64,000 nucleotides of DNA, from positions 38,316,001-38,380,000 of the forward strand of contig CM114274.1 in assembly GCA_050084515.1 (NCBI GenBank), written 5' to 3'. The first letter of the stretch is position 1; every line of letters starts with the position of its first letter. Below are positions 37,601 through 47,970 of the stretch, one piece after another. Under the pieces are notes generated by a model. The model was not told where the DNA came from, ran no database searches, and saw only the letters and a program-made list of their open reading frames with translations. This DNA is from Blasia pusilla. Lineage: Eukaryota > Marchantiophyta > Marchantiopsida > Blasiales. Position numbers and translations under genes: made by a program.

Positions 37601-38891
37601 CGTTGTGAATATGGTCTTAGGAGAAGTGTTCAATTTTATGATCATCACAATTTGTATCCATAGAAATGTATCGCCGTGTTTCTATGCCGTATACATTGAA
37701 GAAACAAACTGTGAGTGATGAAGATAAGCTTGCATAAGAACTGATTCGCTGTGATGGGTGTGGCTGACATTGCAGGTATGTCGTAATTCTGTTGTTCAAT
37801 TATGTGGGCCGAAAGTTCTATGATCCAGGTTAGAATCTCACAGCTGTCTGACAGTCCTCAACCCTCTATAGAATCTGCTCATCATCAATAAGAATTTATG
37901 TTGGCTTAAGATGTGAAATTGGCTTAGTTTGTGCAACTAGGGAATCCAGTGTGTACTCTATGATGAACTAGATTAATCTATAGTGCCCCATACTCTGGAG
38001 CAAGTAGCAGATCTTATCTACTGTTTCTTAATTTGCATTGTTGGTTAGCTAAAACGCATGTAACCCAACGAAGTGCTACATCTTGAATGGCCCTTGGCAT
38101 CCTGATTTTTCTAAAGCTGGATCTGAATCATGAAGTGGAAAAGTCAGGAGAGGCTGTCAAAGTTTCATCAGGGTTTTGAGCAATGGAAAGAGCCCTTTAG
38201 TTAATCTAGGGAATCCTTATGGACTAGAGCGGCATTCAGTGTATCACTACATTGAGATGGTGACTAATTATTTTGGTACATGTGTTGCAATTCATAGAGG
38301 TGATGGATCGCAGTCCACAAAGGGATCAAGTGTTACCCAGTTCGAATAGGAAGGATAGCCGTAGCAAAGATGACCTGCTAAAGCTTATGATGATAAATGG
38401 TAACTCAGGACCCACTGGAGGAGATGGAGTAAGATTTCAGCTTTAACCATCGCAGTTCTTATGCCTGTTGAAAGTTGGGTTGTCAGAGATGTCCGTCCGA
38501 TTTGGCGTCTGATTAGTTTCCATGTCAAGGTTTCAGTGATCATTGTAGATGTGGAAAGTAGTTGTCTGAGGGCAATGGCCCCTTGCCGGTAGGCATTTCA
38601 CTTTGATGCTAGTGGAGGGCATTATTACTAGCTAAGGTGATGAAATGTAGTGAGATTTGGGTCCAGACTTGTTGCAGACTTGGGCAAGCAATAGCTAGCC
38701 ATGTTCTTGCCAAATGGTCTACAGGATTAACCCTAATTCATCAGTTTATGAAAGGTTCACCACCTGTTTTTCAGGTGTTAACTGAAAGTCCTCTCGTTCT
38801 CTTGCAGAGACATAGGACACCATCCAACGGGAAGATCATGGATGATGACAGCCCCTTACCTTTGGAAGTAATAGTCAACGGAAATCTTTGA
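34669..38891 (+). CDS. IPCS: Inositolphosphorylceramide synthase (phosphatidylinositol:ceramide inositolphosphotransferase)
   Basis: This multipass Golgi enzyme moves inositol phosphate from phosphatidylinositol to (phyto)ceramide, committing ceramide to plant GIPC sphingolipids. Exons: 34669-34740, 34913-34999, 35664-35732, 36070-36150, 36303-36374, 36615-36675, 36903-37005, 37237-37332, 37776-37828, 38298-38428, 38808-38891. They sum to 909 nt, 302 residues plus stop, all with GT-AG and matching phases. Key motifs: [12 protein letters not shown] (about 116-127), [12 protein letters not shown] (154-165) and [13 protein letters not shown] (203-215). These supply the expected triad His164, His205, Asp209 of the sphingomyelin-synthase/PAP2-like fold. 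About six hydrophobic segments are visible and the tail is polar. The family usually has some 20 more residues before METIVEW; the true start may lie in an upstream exon, or the exon may begin at 34651. Family and catalysis are well supported. Confidence 0.9.
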
Positions 38892-39955
38892 ACACTTTCA
38901 TGCCCTGCCACTGGGACTTCCTGATCCTCCATTGTGGTACTAGGGTTTAATGACCAGCCTCTGATTGTAATAAGTGGGTTGAAATGCCGTGATGCTCTGG
39001 GGCTGGAGTGTGAGAATCAAAGACACTAGGCTCTGTAAGCCTTTGCAAGAAGATTCTCTTATGACATCCAAAGTGTACCCTTTGGTCCTTGTGGCTTCCT
39101 TCGATATAGAAGCCACCAAAAGATTGATTATGGTTTTGTAGCCTGCCAGCCCAGTGAGTATGGCCGACTCCAACAATTCTCTGATTAGTGTTCCGTGCTG
39201 CGGAGACCTGGCGACTATGAGATGTTACTGTTGAATCTTCATCCATCGCGAGGGAAGAGGTGTCAATGAGCCATTGCGAGCATGACTATGACGGCAGTTT
39301 ATTGTTGCTTTATTATGGTTACAGTGTTGGTCTCTGAAGCCTATCTGCATCAATGCACACAAGTTGTACCTCTGATATCCAGCCTGGATGTGCCTGGAAT
39401 GTGTAGTCCACAAGGTATGCCCTCGGAAGTGTAACAGAACTGGTTCAATTCTTCAGTAAAATTGTTGTCAGCATTCTCAGTGATTTTTTTTGGGTGGAGA
39501 CTACTTCCATCAGTCCCCTGTAACTTATCCAGAGCTTGTAATATATTGAATGGTCTTTGAACTGACGAGTGAAGTTGTGCACGTGACTTGTATTATCTAG
39601 CAGCAGCAACTTATACATAGAACTGAGTCTATCGATCTATAAATGAGTTGAAAGTAGAAATTTAACTGGTAGCTCATCTCTGGATGTGTTACTGATCAAC
39701 TATTGCGAGTTGCTGTCCTCGTTGGTTGTAAAATACTTACATGACATTTTCATAGGTTGGTATTGTGAAGGGTATTGTCATTGAAATGTAAATTTCAGGA
39801 GTGTAAATATTTTCTCATTCCAGGTCCTTGTGTTGGGTTTAGCCAACACTGGTTCAGCTTGCTCTTCTCTGCCAAACACTAAACCTAATCAAGTGAAGTC
39901 ATTGATCATTCTCAATAACTCGTCCTGGATCATTGAGAGATGCTAACACTGCATG
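38892..39955. other. 3' flank of IPC synthase gene
   Basis: Probable 3' UTR, then gene-free sequence. Minus-strand frames at 38940-39246 overlap each other and show no recognisable domain. Confidence 0.35.
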
Positions 39956-40700
39956 TTAGCATTCCTCTCAATGGTCGGAAACTGGGAGCTGTCGTATCAC
40001 CATTGTCTTACATTGATTGATTGTCAGTTCATTCGGTAGGTCAAGATTTGCCCAAGGTGGCAAAGTGGGACAAACCATGACCAGTGATCTTATTCAGCTT
40101 AGTTCGTGCAGTAGGTCAAGATCGAGCCCGGGTAGGAAACTGGGACTAGCAAGCTATCTTACTTCTCAAGGTCCTTGACTTAGCTCGTGAGGTAGGGCAA
40201 GATCAGAAACCAGGAGTGGTTACATCACCATGGATGTTAGCTTGTGAGGTCGTACCCCAGGTTTTGGCTCAGGTTGGAGATTGGGACTTGTCATACCACC
40301 ATTGATCTTCATGCTTGATTTATCTTTTGCAGGAGGTCAAGATTTGGTCTTGCCACCATTGATTTTAGTATTTGAGGTCACTGATATTAGTTTGTGAGGT
40401 AGGTTAGAGCTTGGCCCAGGTTGGAAGCTGGGACAGGTAATATTCCCAGATCATTCATATCAGTTTGTGAGGTAGGTTAGGGCTTGGCCCAGGTAATATT
40501 CCCAGATCTGACTTCTTAAGTTCACTGGTTGACCTCAGACTGAGGTAGGTCAAGATTTGACCCAAGTCAAAAAGTGGATTGGTCATACCACCATCAATCT
40601 GAACGCTCGATCTTTGTGAGGTAGGTCAGGTCGTGCCCCAGGTCATAACGACATTGACCTTTAGAAACTTCATTGGTCCTGGCTGGAGATGTAGGTCACA
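39956..40700. repeat. Degenerate tandem array, about 70-80 bp period
   Basis: About ten diverged units recur with the core GTGAGGTAGGTCAAGATTTG.CCCAGG, abridged, followed by a variant of TTGGAAACTGGGAC and CATACCACCATTGATCTT. Core positions are near 40031, 40110, 40189, 40245, 40331, 40397, 40467, 40541, 40617 and 40690. Two neighbouring units (about 40397-40510) are much more alike, sharing GGTAATATTCCCAGATC. No long frame crosses it. Confidence 0.75.
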
Positions 40701-43098
40701 ATTTTTGCTGCTAAGCTTTATTGATGTGGATCGCTTCCAAGAAGTTCGGAGGCTATATCACTTTATATCCAATCTGCAAAGAGGTTGGAATTAGGTCGTT
40801 CACATGACCTTATACACAATCTGCATCAGAAGGAAACAGTTCTCACTCGTAATCAGAATGCTTCCGCCACTCCTCAAATTTCCGTCAAATTTTTCAGATG
40901 GATTTATTTCTATGGAGACTCTTGATTCCATTGAAGTTTCATACACTTGAGTTAAGTGTTTACTTTCCAAAACCTGTTTTTGGAAATTTTGTTTTCATAA
41001 CGTAGATGACAGCACGTAAGAATTTATTGATTGTTTTCTGAAGTACTTGCAAAATCAGCTGGTTTAAAAATTATTTTATAATAATTTCATTCAACTCTAT
41101 GCATCGCTATGGTATTCATCTCATTGATGTCCCATTTATTTCAACTTCAAATAAATAAATTTTGAGTCTTTCCATTTTTACTAGGATAGAGTATCATATT
41201 GTTGGGGAAGTGAATAATCTCACAACGGTCAATAATTCCCTTGGACATGTCATTTACTTCAAATTAAAAAAAAGAAGTTTGTGTCTTTCAAGTACAATGT
41301 AGATAAAGTAGTACAACGTTCCATTAGAAAAACCTTACAACATTTAATCATCAGATCACTTCATAAAAGATAATGAAATCTCACGAATGGAGTTTCTCAA
41401 TGAGACTTTCCTTTCTAAAATAATAATCTACAATGGCCACAAAGGCTCACCATACCCATAGTACCTTTCCTTCCTAAAATAATAATCCACAATGGCCACA
41501 AAAGCTCACCATATTCATAGCAGCTTATGCATGTATTAATCCTCTAGGAAATAAGTGAATGTTGCTTACCCTAAGTTCTATGGCCCTTTTGCCACTTACA
41601 ATCTAATACTTTTGGTTTAGAGGTAAATATAGAATGTAACCCATTCTATGGATGCCATAGCTATATTAACTAGAGTGATGCACGGATTCATTTCAAATTT
41701 TAAAAAATTCTGATTTGGGGTATGCGGTTTTCCTTTCCTTTCTTCATCTAATTTAATTGCCTCCTCTTGATTTAACTCCCTCTCTTAAAGTGATGTTTGT
41801 TAACATCAAAAGAACTTTTAGAGGATAATGTTAACATCGAAGGAGAATTTTTCTAACCCCATCCTCTTTTAATTAGATAGGTATGTTTCTTAAAAAAATT
41901 TGTTATCTAAATTTTAATGTAATACCTTTGAGGTTTGAGGATGCAGTTCGTGAGTGCTTGCAATTTCTTTCTTGCAGATATAATTTTTTTGGTTAAAGAA
42001 GAAAGTTAAACTTTTGTGATTAAATTTTGTTTTATTGTCTTTGAGGTTGAAGTGTTATTCCAAGACCAAATTCAAATTTATCTCATTATTCCTTTAGGAT
42101 CCGATCACAAGAATGTTCAAGTGCGAGCTTCTTTTAAAAGCTTGTGTTGAGTTTATCCTAGAGATCAAGAGAGTTTAGTTTATTTTATTTGTAGGCCATT
42201 TCTTAATAAATGAAAGGAATATTTTCAATTATTTGAAAATTTTATAAGAAAAATACCTCTTAGTCCCTTTGTTTGGAATTTCCCTTTCTTTTTCTTTTCG
42301 TTCCTTTAGTATCAAAGGTACCTTTTCCTTTTTAACGACTAAGGTAGACTATGTCAAATTACAAGGATGAGGAACAACCTTAAGCCCATAGCTTGCTATA
42401 TATATAGGGATGAGTAAGAGATTTCTTCCTAGGGATATCGGATTGACTAGCCTTAAATGGATTTCTCAATGGACGTATATGCATGATATGACAAACGAAA
42501 CTCTAGTAAAGCTAGACTAATATAGATATATTCATGTGAAATATTTAACATTAAATATTCTTATTGATTTCCATAAATGAGAACATTCCAAAGACAATGA
42601 GAACATAATTATCATTGTATTATAAAAGGTTTGAACCTCTTACAAAACCACTCCTATGATTTTAATATTAAACATTTTCAAGGTTATGAACCTCTAAAAA
42701 AACAAACTTATAAAGAAAAAAGTTCACTTTTGGTGGTTTAGTTTTTGTTCCAATTCAATACGACAAATATTTCAAAATAATTGATGATGCTATCATTACC
42801 AAACATGGGAACAAATCAAAATAACTCATGTTGTTGTTATGACCAAATACTATATTTTTTCCCATTGTAGTGAAGAATCCAAACTATATCAAAGAGTTGT
42901 GTTAGCAATATATTTACGTCCAAATTTTATTGTCAATAGTCTTCATGATCTCTTGGTTCTCCAACCATAAAATTTGTATGATAGGTGATTGCTCCCTTAA
43001 CCTTTTTAAAATCTGAAATTCATATGTCTTTGGTCATAATCTCAAAGAGTAGAGCCAAAATTTGCTTCCCCCAAATACACTCTCTATTCATGTATCTA
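40701..43098. other. AT-rich gene-free stretch with a local duplication
   Basis: A tandem duplication of about 66 bp (CCTAAAATAATAATCCACAA-type) lies at about 41410-41525. Otherwise AT-rich with no supported gene. Confidence 0.4.
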
Positions 43099-43891
43099 TC
43101 TATATTATAATGGGCTATCCTATATGGATAATAAGACAAAATAGTAGGATAGTAAGACAAAATAGTGATATGTTTGAATTTTTTCCCTTGATTTATATTA
43201 GATGGGTAGAGAAAATAAATTTTAATGGAAGAAGAAAATATTTTGATTAAGAAATAATTAAATTAAATTATATTTTAATGGGTAATCTGAGGTTTATAAT
43301 AAGAAAAACTAGTGGGATATTTAGAAAAAATATTGAAAAATTTCCCTTAATTCATATGTGATGGGAAGGGAAAATAAATTGTAATGATGAAGGAATATAT
43401 ATTGTTTAAATTTTATGGAAAAGTGAAATTATTTAGGGGAGTGGGGTGTTATTCAAATTTTAATTGAGGAGTGGAACTACTTAGAAGAGTGAAATATTAT
43501 CACTCTTCGAAGATTTAAGAAAATAGAAATTTTATTTAAGTTTTGGAATAAAAATATTTTTAAAGATAATCATGCTAATTCATATTTGATATTTTGGGAG
43601 AGGAAAATGAATTTGAATGGAAAAAGGGAAATGATTTCATAAATTAAAATTAACTAAGAATTTAGTTAGTGAATGTTATTTTAGGGGGAAGAATGGAAGG
43701 GGAAAAGAAGGTGTTCTTTAAACTTCTAAAGAGGAGTGAAATCATTTATGAGAGTTGGATATTATTTAAATGTTAATTGAGGAGTAAAATTATTTTAAAA
43801 GTGAGAGGCCATCACTTTTTTAAACAAGGATCAATATTTTGGGCATAATTTTTTTGCAGAACTTTGTGTGCTTGCTCATGGCGAGAACTAG
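43099..43891 (+). mobile_element. 793-bp Helitron-like element
   Basis: It begins TCTATATTATAATGGGC after an A and ends CTAG before a T. A small hairpin, CTTGC-TCATG-GCGAG, lies two bases before CTAG, closer than in typical Helitrons. Its first 450 bp match the repeat at 12705-13270. Internally AT-rich with no coding. Confidence 0.5.
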
Positions 43892-45710
43892 TAATTTGGC
43901 ATGTTGTTTAAGTAAGATTCATTTGCTAATAAATCCTACTAGTGTACATTGGAGCGAAAACAACTAATTGTGTTAGGGCCTAATTATGCTGCACAAAAAT
44001 TTTAAATTTTTTTTTTTTGGTCCATAATATGGAAAATATTTTCTTGTTACTCAATTGCCACGTGTCAAACAGACAAGTGTATACAAATTAAGAAGGCATT
44101 CTCCAATAATAGATTATGTTTGCAAAAATAAGAAGATCGAGAATGATTTAATCTATCCATATCTTTCTATATAGATCTTAAGGGACTAGAAGATGAGGAA
44201 GATTTTACCCATGAAGATATAAGATTATTATGCTTTTGAGGATAATTGGGTTATTCAATCTATTTTATTTTATTTAAAAATAGTAATTTGTATAGAATGT
44301 TCCCTACCAAGTCTAGAATATACCCAATACTTTTATGTTTCATATATCATTCATATCATATATTCATGATTCCTCCAAAATCTAAGTGCGAATCACTTAG
44401 TTAAGTATTCCTCATATAAAAGGTTATTTAATCAATGGTACACAAAATTTTAAGTCTTGGATTTTGCGGGAGGGAATCCCAAATGCCATATGTTTATTGA
44501 ACAAGATCATATGAATTTGGGCAATGTTGATAATTCCCCATTCGTATTTCAATGAATGCATAGCTATTTTCAAATGATCTCATTCTCTATTAAGGTGGAG
44601 ATATTATCAAAATCAGGGTTTTCTTCCACTTGTGCTATGTGTAAGAAAAGGACTTAATTTCTTGTAGATGAATATGATGGAGGAGTAGAATTACTTCAAT
44701 GGGGAATATTTGTAATTCATAATTATAGAAATATAAGCCCTAATTTTTCCTTAAAGCAAAAATGACTAGAAGGAAATCATTATCGTCCACGAAGTTGAAA
44801 ATCCCATTCTTTTTAATTCACCACAATTGAAAAAATAGATATTTTAGTGAATTATTGATTGGATTAAATGTTAGAAGGTTTAGCAACTTAAGGGTTCAAG
44901 CATGGAACTCCTTAAGATTCTTAATTCCCCCAAGAAATTTATATTGGCCGGGACACTAAATTCTTCCAATTGATTGGTTTCTCCTCATTAGCTAATGGTT
45001 CCTTGTAACAAATATGACCTTTACGCTAAAAAATTACTATTTAATGATTTTCCTTGATGATAACACATAGCCCTAGATTTTGGAGATTTTAAGTTATTTT
45101 AATAAATAATCTTATTAAATATAAAATCATGATAATTATGAATCTTTGATCATCTCATTGCATAAGAGGAACTTTTTTGTCACTGTGATGAATAATGAGG
45201 TATGCGTCTTTGAAGTTAGATTATGAAATATGAGATATATTCCAATCAAAAGTTGTAAACAAAAGCCTTTAGAAAAACAAAATTAACCAAATACTTGAAT
45301 AGAGAAGAAGAAGTTTTGGTTAAATGATATTATTGGCTTAAATCTTATAAAACTTCCTAGGATGTTTAAAATAGGGTTTGATAAGCCTCCTTTGCTATAT
45401 GTCAATATGCTTTATTATGTGGATGTCCATAAAGTTGACTTTTAAAGAGTTGAGAACGATAGAGTAAGTAGGGAACAAATGGCATGTGCAATGTAATGGA
45501 TGGAATCATATGAAAAAAAATTGATCATGAGAGAATCTTCTTGTATAAAATTTATCGTGTATATACCTTCTTTCTAAAATACATCAATTCCCATCATTAC
45601 AAGATTTCAACTCCTCCTACCAAATGCAAATAAAGCTAAGTGTACACGTGAGTGAGAGGATACACATTTCGACAATAGTGCAACCACCTTATGAATGTTT
45701 GACATTGTAA
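43892..45710. other. AT-rich gene-free stretch
   Basis: No coding, RNA or clear repeat signal. Confidence 0.3.
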
Positions 45711-45888
45711 CTTATTCATGGTTATGCCAAAATTGGGTCAAGTTGCGAATCAAAATATTCTTAAATTAAATGCATTGAATATATATATTCAATACATTGT
45801 CACTATTAGGTTAGACTCAAGTTCACCATTTAATTTAAGAATATTTTGATTGGCAACTTGACCCAATTTTGGCATAACCATGAATAAG
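45711..45888. repeat. 62-bp inverted repeat, 61 of 62 positions complementary
   Basis: Arm one is 45711-45772 (starts CTTATTCATGGTTATGCC). Arm two, 45827-45888, is its reverse complement with a single mismatch (TTGCGAATC versus TTGCCAATC). The 54-bp spacer opens with the perfect palindrome ATTGAATATATATATTCAAT. An RNA copy would fold into a long near-perfect hairpin. A TA microsatellite abuts the right end. Confidence 0.93.
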
Positions 45889-45890
45889 TT

Positions 45891-45897
45891 TTATATA

Positions 45898-45946
<49 letters not shown>
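45891..45946. repeat. (TA)n microsatellite
   Basis: About 55 bp of TA repeat with one interruption, followed by a short GATA tract. It directly adjoins the inverted repeat; TA tracts are common foldback/MITE insertion sites. Confidence 0.95.
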
Positions 45947-45948
<2 letters not shown>

Positions 45949-46379
45949 TAGATAGACACACACGAATGACTCATTCAATCATGAGGATCATAGTCTAAAC
46001 TTAAATATTTTGTTCCTACAAATACATCCATAAGGCAGACAACTAAAGAATAATGAGGTTTAAAGAAGTGCGTCCATGAAAACATAATTAAAAATATCAT
46101 TTGTTTTTATCTCTCCAATAAATCAAGACATCACTATGAAATCGATCAAAATAGTGGTATCTCTCACGAAGGCTATATCATTAAACCTCCAATGATCATT
46201 TCCATATAGATGAGACCACTTATTCTCGTTCCATTATAAAGCATATTAATTGGTACTTGAATAATATCATCTTCTAAGTCAAAATGAACTTGCTCATGAC
46301 CTTCTCCTACATGTAATAACCAATCCGTAAGAACTTCTTGTTGAAGATTTGCATCAAAGAGAAATATGTGTAAAGGCAT

Positions 46380-47223
46380 GTCATTATGGGGCATGCGAAA
46401 ATGTGAAAATGAGAGTAACTATCACACATATGGAATGCCCCGTAGGTCTTTACCTGGGAACCCAAAGAAAAATGTGTGAGAATGAGTGTCACTAGCTTAA
46501 CTAGGAAGGGCCTATAACTTAGAAATCCAGCGAGGAATATGTGTAAAATAAGTGTCACCTATCTCATAGCTACAAGGATGAAAATGAGTTTCACTTTTGC
46601 ACATATGCAATGCCCCCTAGGTCTTCAAGTGTTCTAGAACCCAAGGTGAAAAGTGTGAAAACAAGTGTCAATATCACACATATCGAGGCCGTGTAAGCCC
46701 TTTAAAGTGGGAATCCCAAAGAGAAATATGTGGGATAATCACACATATTAAAGGCCTCTTGGACTTTTTGAGTGGGAAACCACAAACGGGAATGTGCGAA
46801 TATTGTCACTATGGCACACATGGAAGGTCCCGTCTAGCTAATTATTGGAGAGCGCTCCTTTGATTTTCAAGCATCTCCCTTGTTGACATATGATATTTTT
46901 AGCTGATGAGGTCTTGATCCATGTGCTTCAATATTTTAGGGTAATAAGTTTGGGGTCCACTTTACATACCCCATGAATGGAAATGTGTCAAAATGAGTGT
47001 CACTTTCACAAGTATGGACGACACCAATGTGGGAACCTTATAAAGAAATGTGTGGAAACATGTGTAAAGACCCCATAAGCCCATAGTGGGAACCCCAAAG
47101 AGATAGAAACGCGTGAAACATATGGAAAAATTCCATTATGGAAACCCCAAATAAAAACACGTGAAACATATGGAAAAATTCCATTATAGAAACCCCAAAT
47201 AGAAACGCGTGAAATATATAAAA
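46380..47223. repeat. Degenerate tandem array upstream of VPS16
   Basis: Diverged units repeat the phrases GAAAATGTGTGAAAATGAGTGTCAC, abridged, ACACATATGGAATGCCCC and TGGGAACCCCAAAGAGAAA in the same order, at roughly 90-120 bp spacing. Toward the 3' side the period shortens to about 46-50 bp, with GAAACGCGTGAAACATATGG and CCATTATGGAAACCCC copies at about 47105-47215. One further copy lies at 47363-47420, beyond an inserted element. Confidence 0.75.
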
Positions 47224-47362
47224 TCTATATTATATGTTTTATACATGACAACAAGAAAATGTTTCACAAGAATTTCTTTTTGAATTTATATATATTTCAT
47301 TAGTCTTCATGAGTTATACACCAACAAAAACTCTTCAAACAAGATGCACGGAACCTTACTAG
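47224..47362 (+). mobile_element. 139-bp Helitron-like insertion in the array
   Basis: It starts TCTATATTATATG after an A and ends ACCTTACTAG before a T. Array units continue on both sides, so it appears inserted. A good terminal hairpin is missing, with only GATGCACGG remaining, so this is tentative. Confidence 0.35.
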
Positions 47363-47479
47363 TCCCAAATATGGAAAAATCCCATTATGAAAACCCCAAT
47401 GAGAAACTTGTGAAACATATGAAAAAACATGTGAGAGAAATGAGTGAGAACATATGGGAAAAGCCCATAAACCCTCTCT

Positions 47480-47970
47480 CTCTATAGTAAAGGTGACACT
47501 TTTGGGATCGTCTGTTTGCTCGCGCTCTATTTCGCTGCTCCTCCTCCTCGTCCGCTCTCCGCGGTGCGTACCCAGTTTTCATTCCGGTGATGACTACTGC
47601 TGGCGATGCTGAAGGATGGGCCGATCGGAGAATCGCTGAGACGTTTTCCGAATCGCAGATCCTTAGGGCTCCGCTCGGTCAGAATGGAGCAGGATTTGCT
47701 GCTGCATCGCGGAGCTTCAAGGGAGGGGAGGGCTCGTTTTCTCTTTGTTGATTTCCACCGAGAGAGAGAGTTTGAATTGCACACGGAGCGAATTGATTGA
47801 TTCTCTGATCTATTCATCGATCGACAGAGAGAGAGAGAGAGAGAGAGAAAGAAAGAAAGAAAGAAAGAAAGAGATACAGAAACACAGACAGGAAGAGAGA
47901 GCTACAGAAACACAGACAGAAAGAGAAAGAGAGAGAGAGAGAGACAGAAACACACAGAGAGAAAGAGAAA
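47480..47970 (+). promoter_or_regulatory. VPS16 promoter-proximal region and GA-rich leader
   Basis: Composition rises from AT-rich to GC-rich at about 47500. Just before the start codon (47824-47968) lies a purine tract of (GA)n, (GAAA)n and ACAGAAACACAGACAG-type repeats. GAGA tracts in plant leaders are bound by BPC/GAGA factors. An upstream ATG at 47606 opens a 64-codon frame ending at 47800; if included in the mRNA it could act as an uORF. The start site itself is not visible. Confidence 0.55.

Noticed and set aside
38940-39246. Minus-strand frames of 78-99 codons downstream of IPC synthase
   Set aside because: They overlap each other in different frames and show no recognisable motif or splice support.
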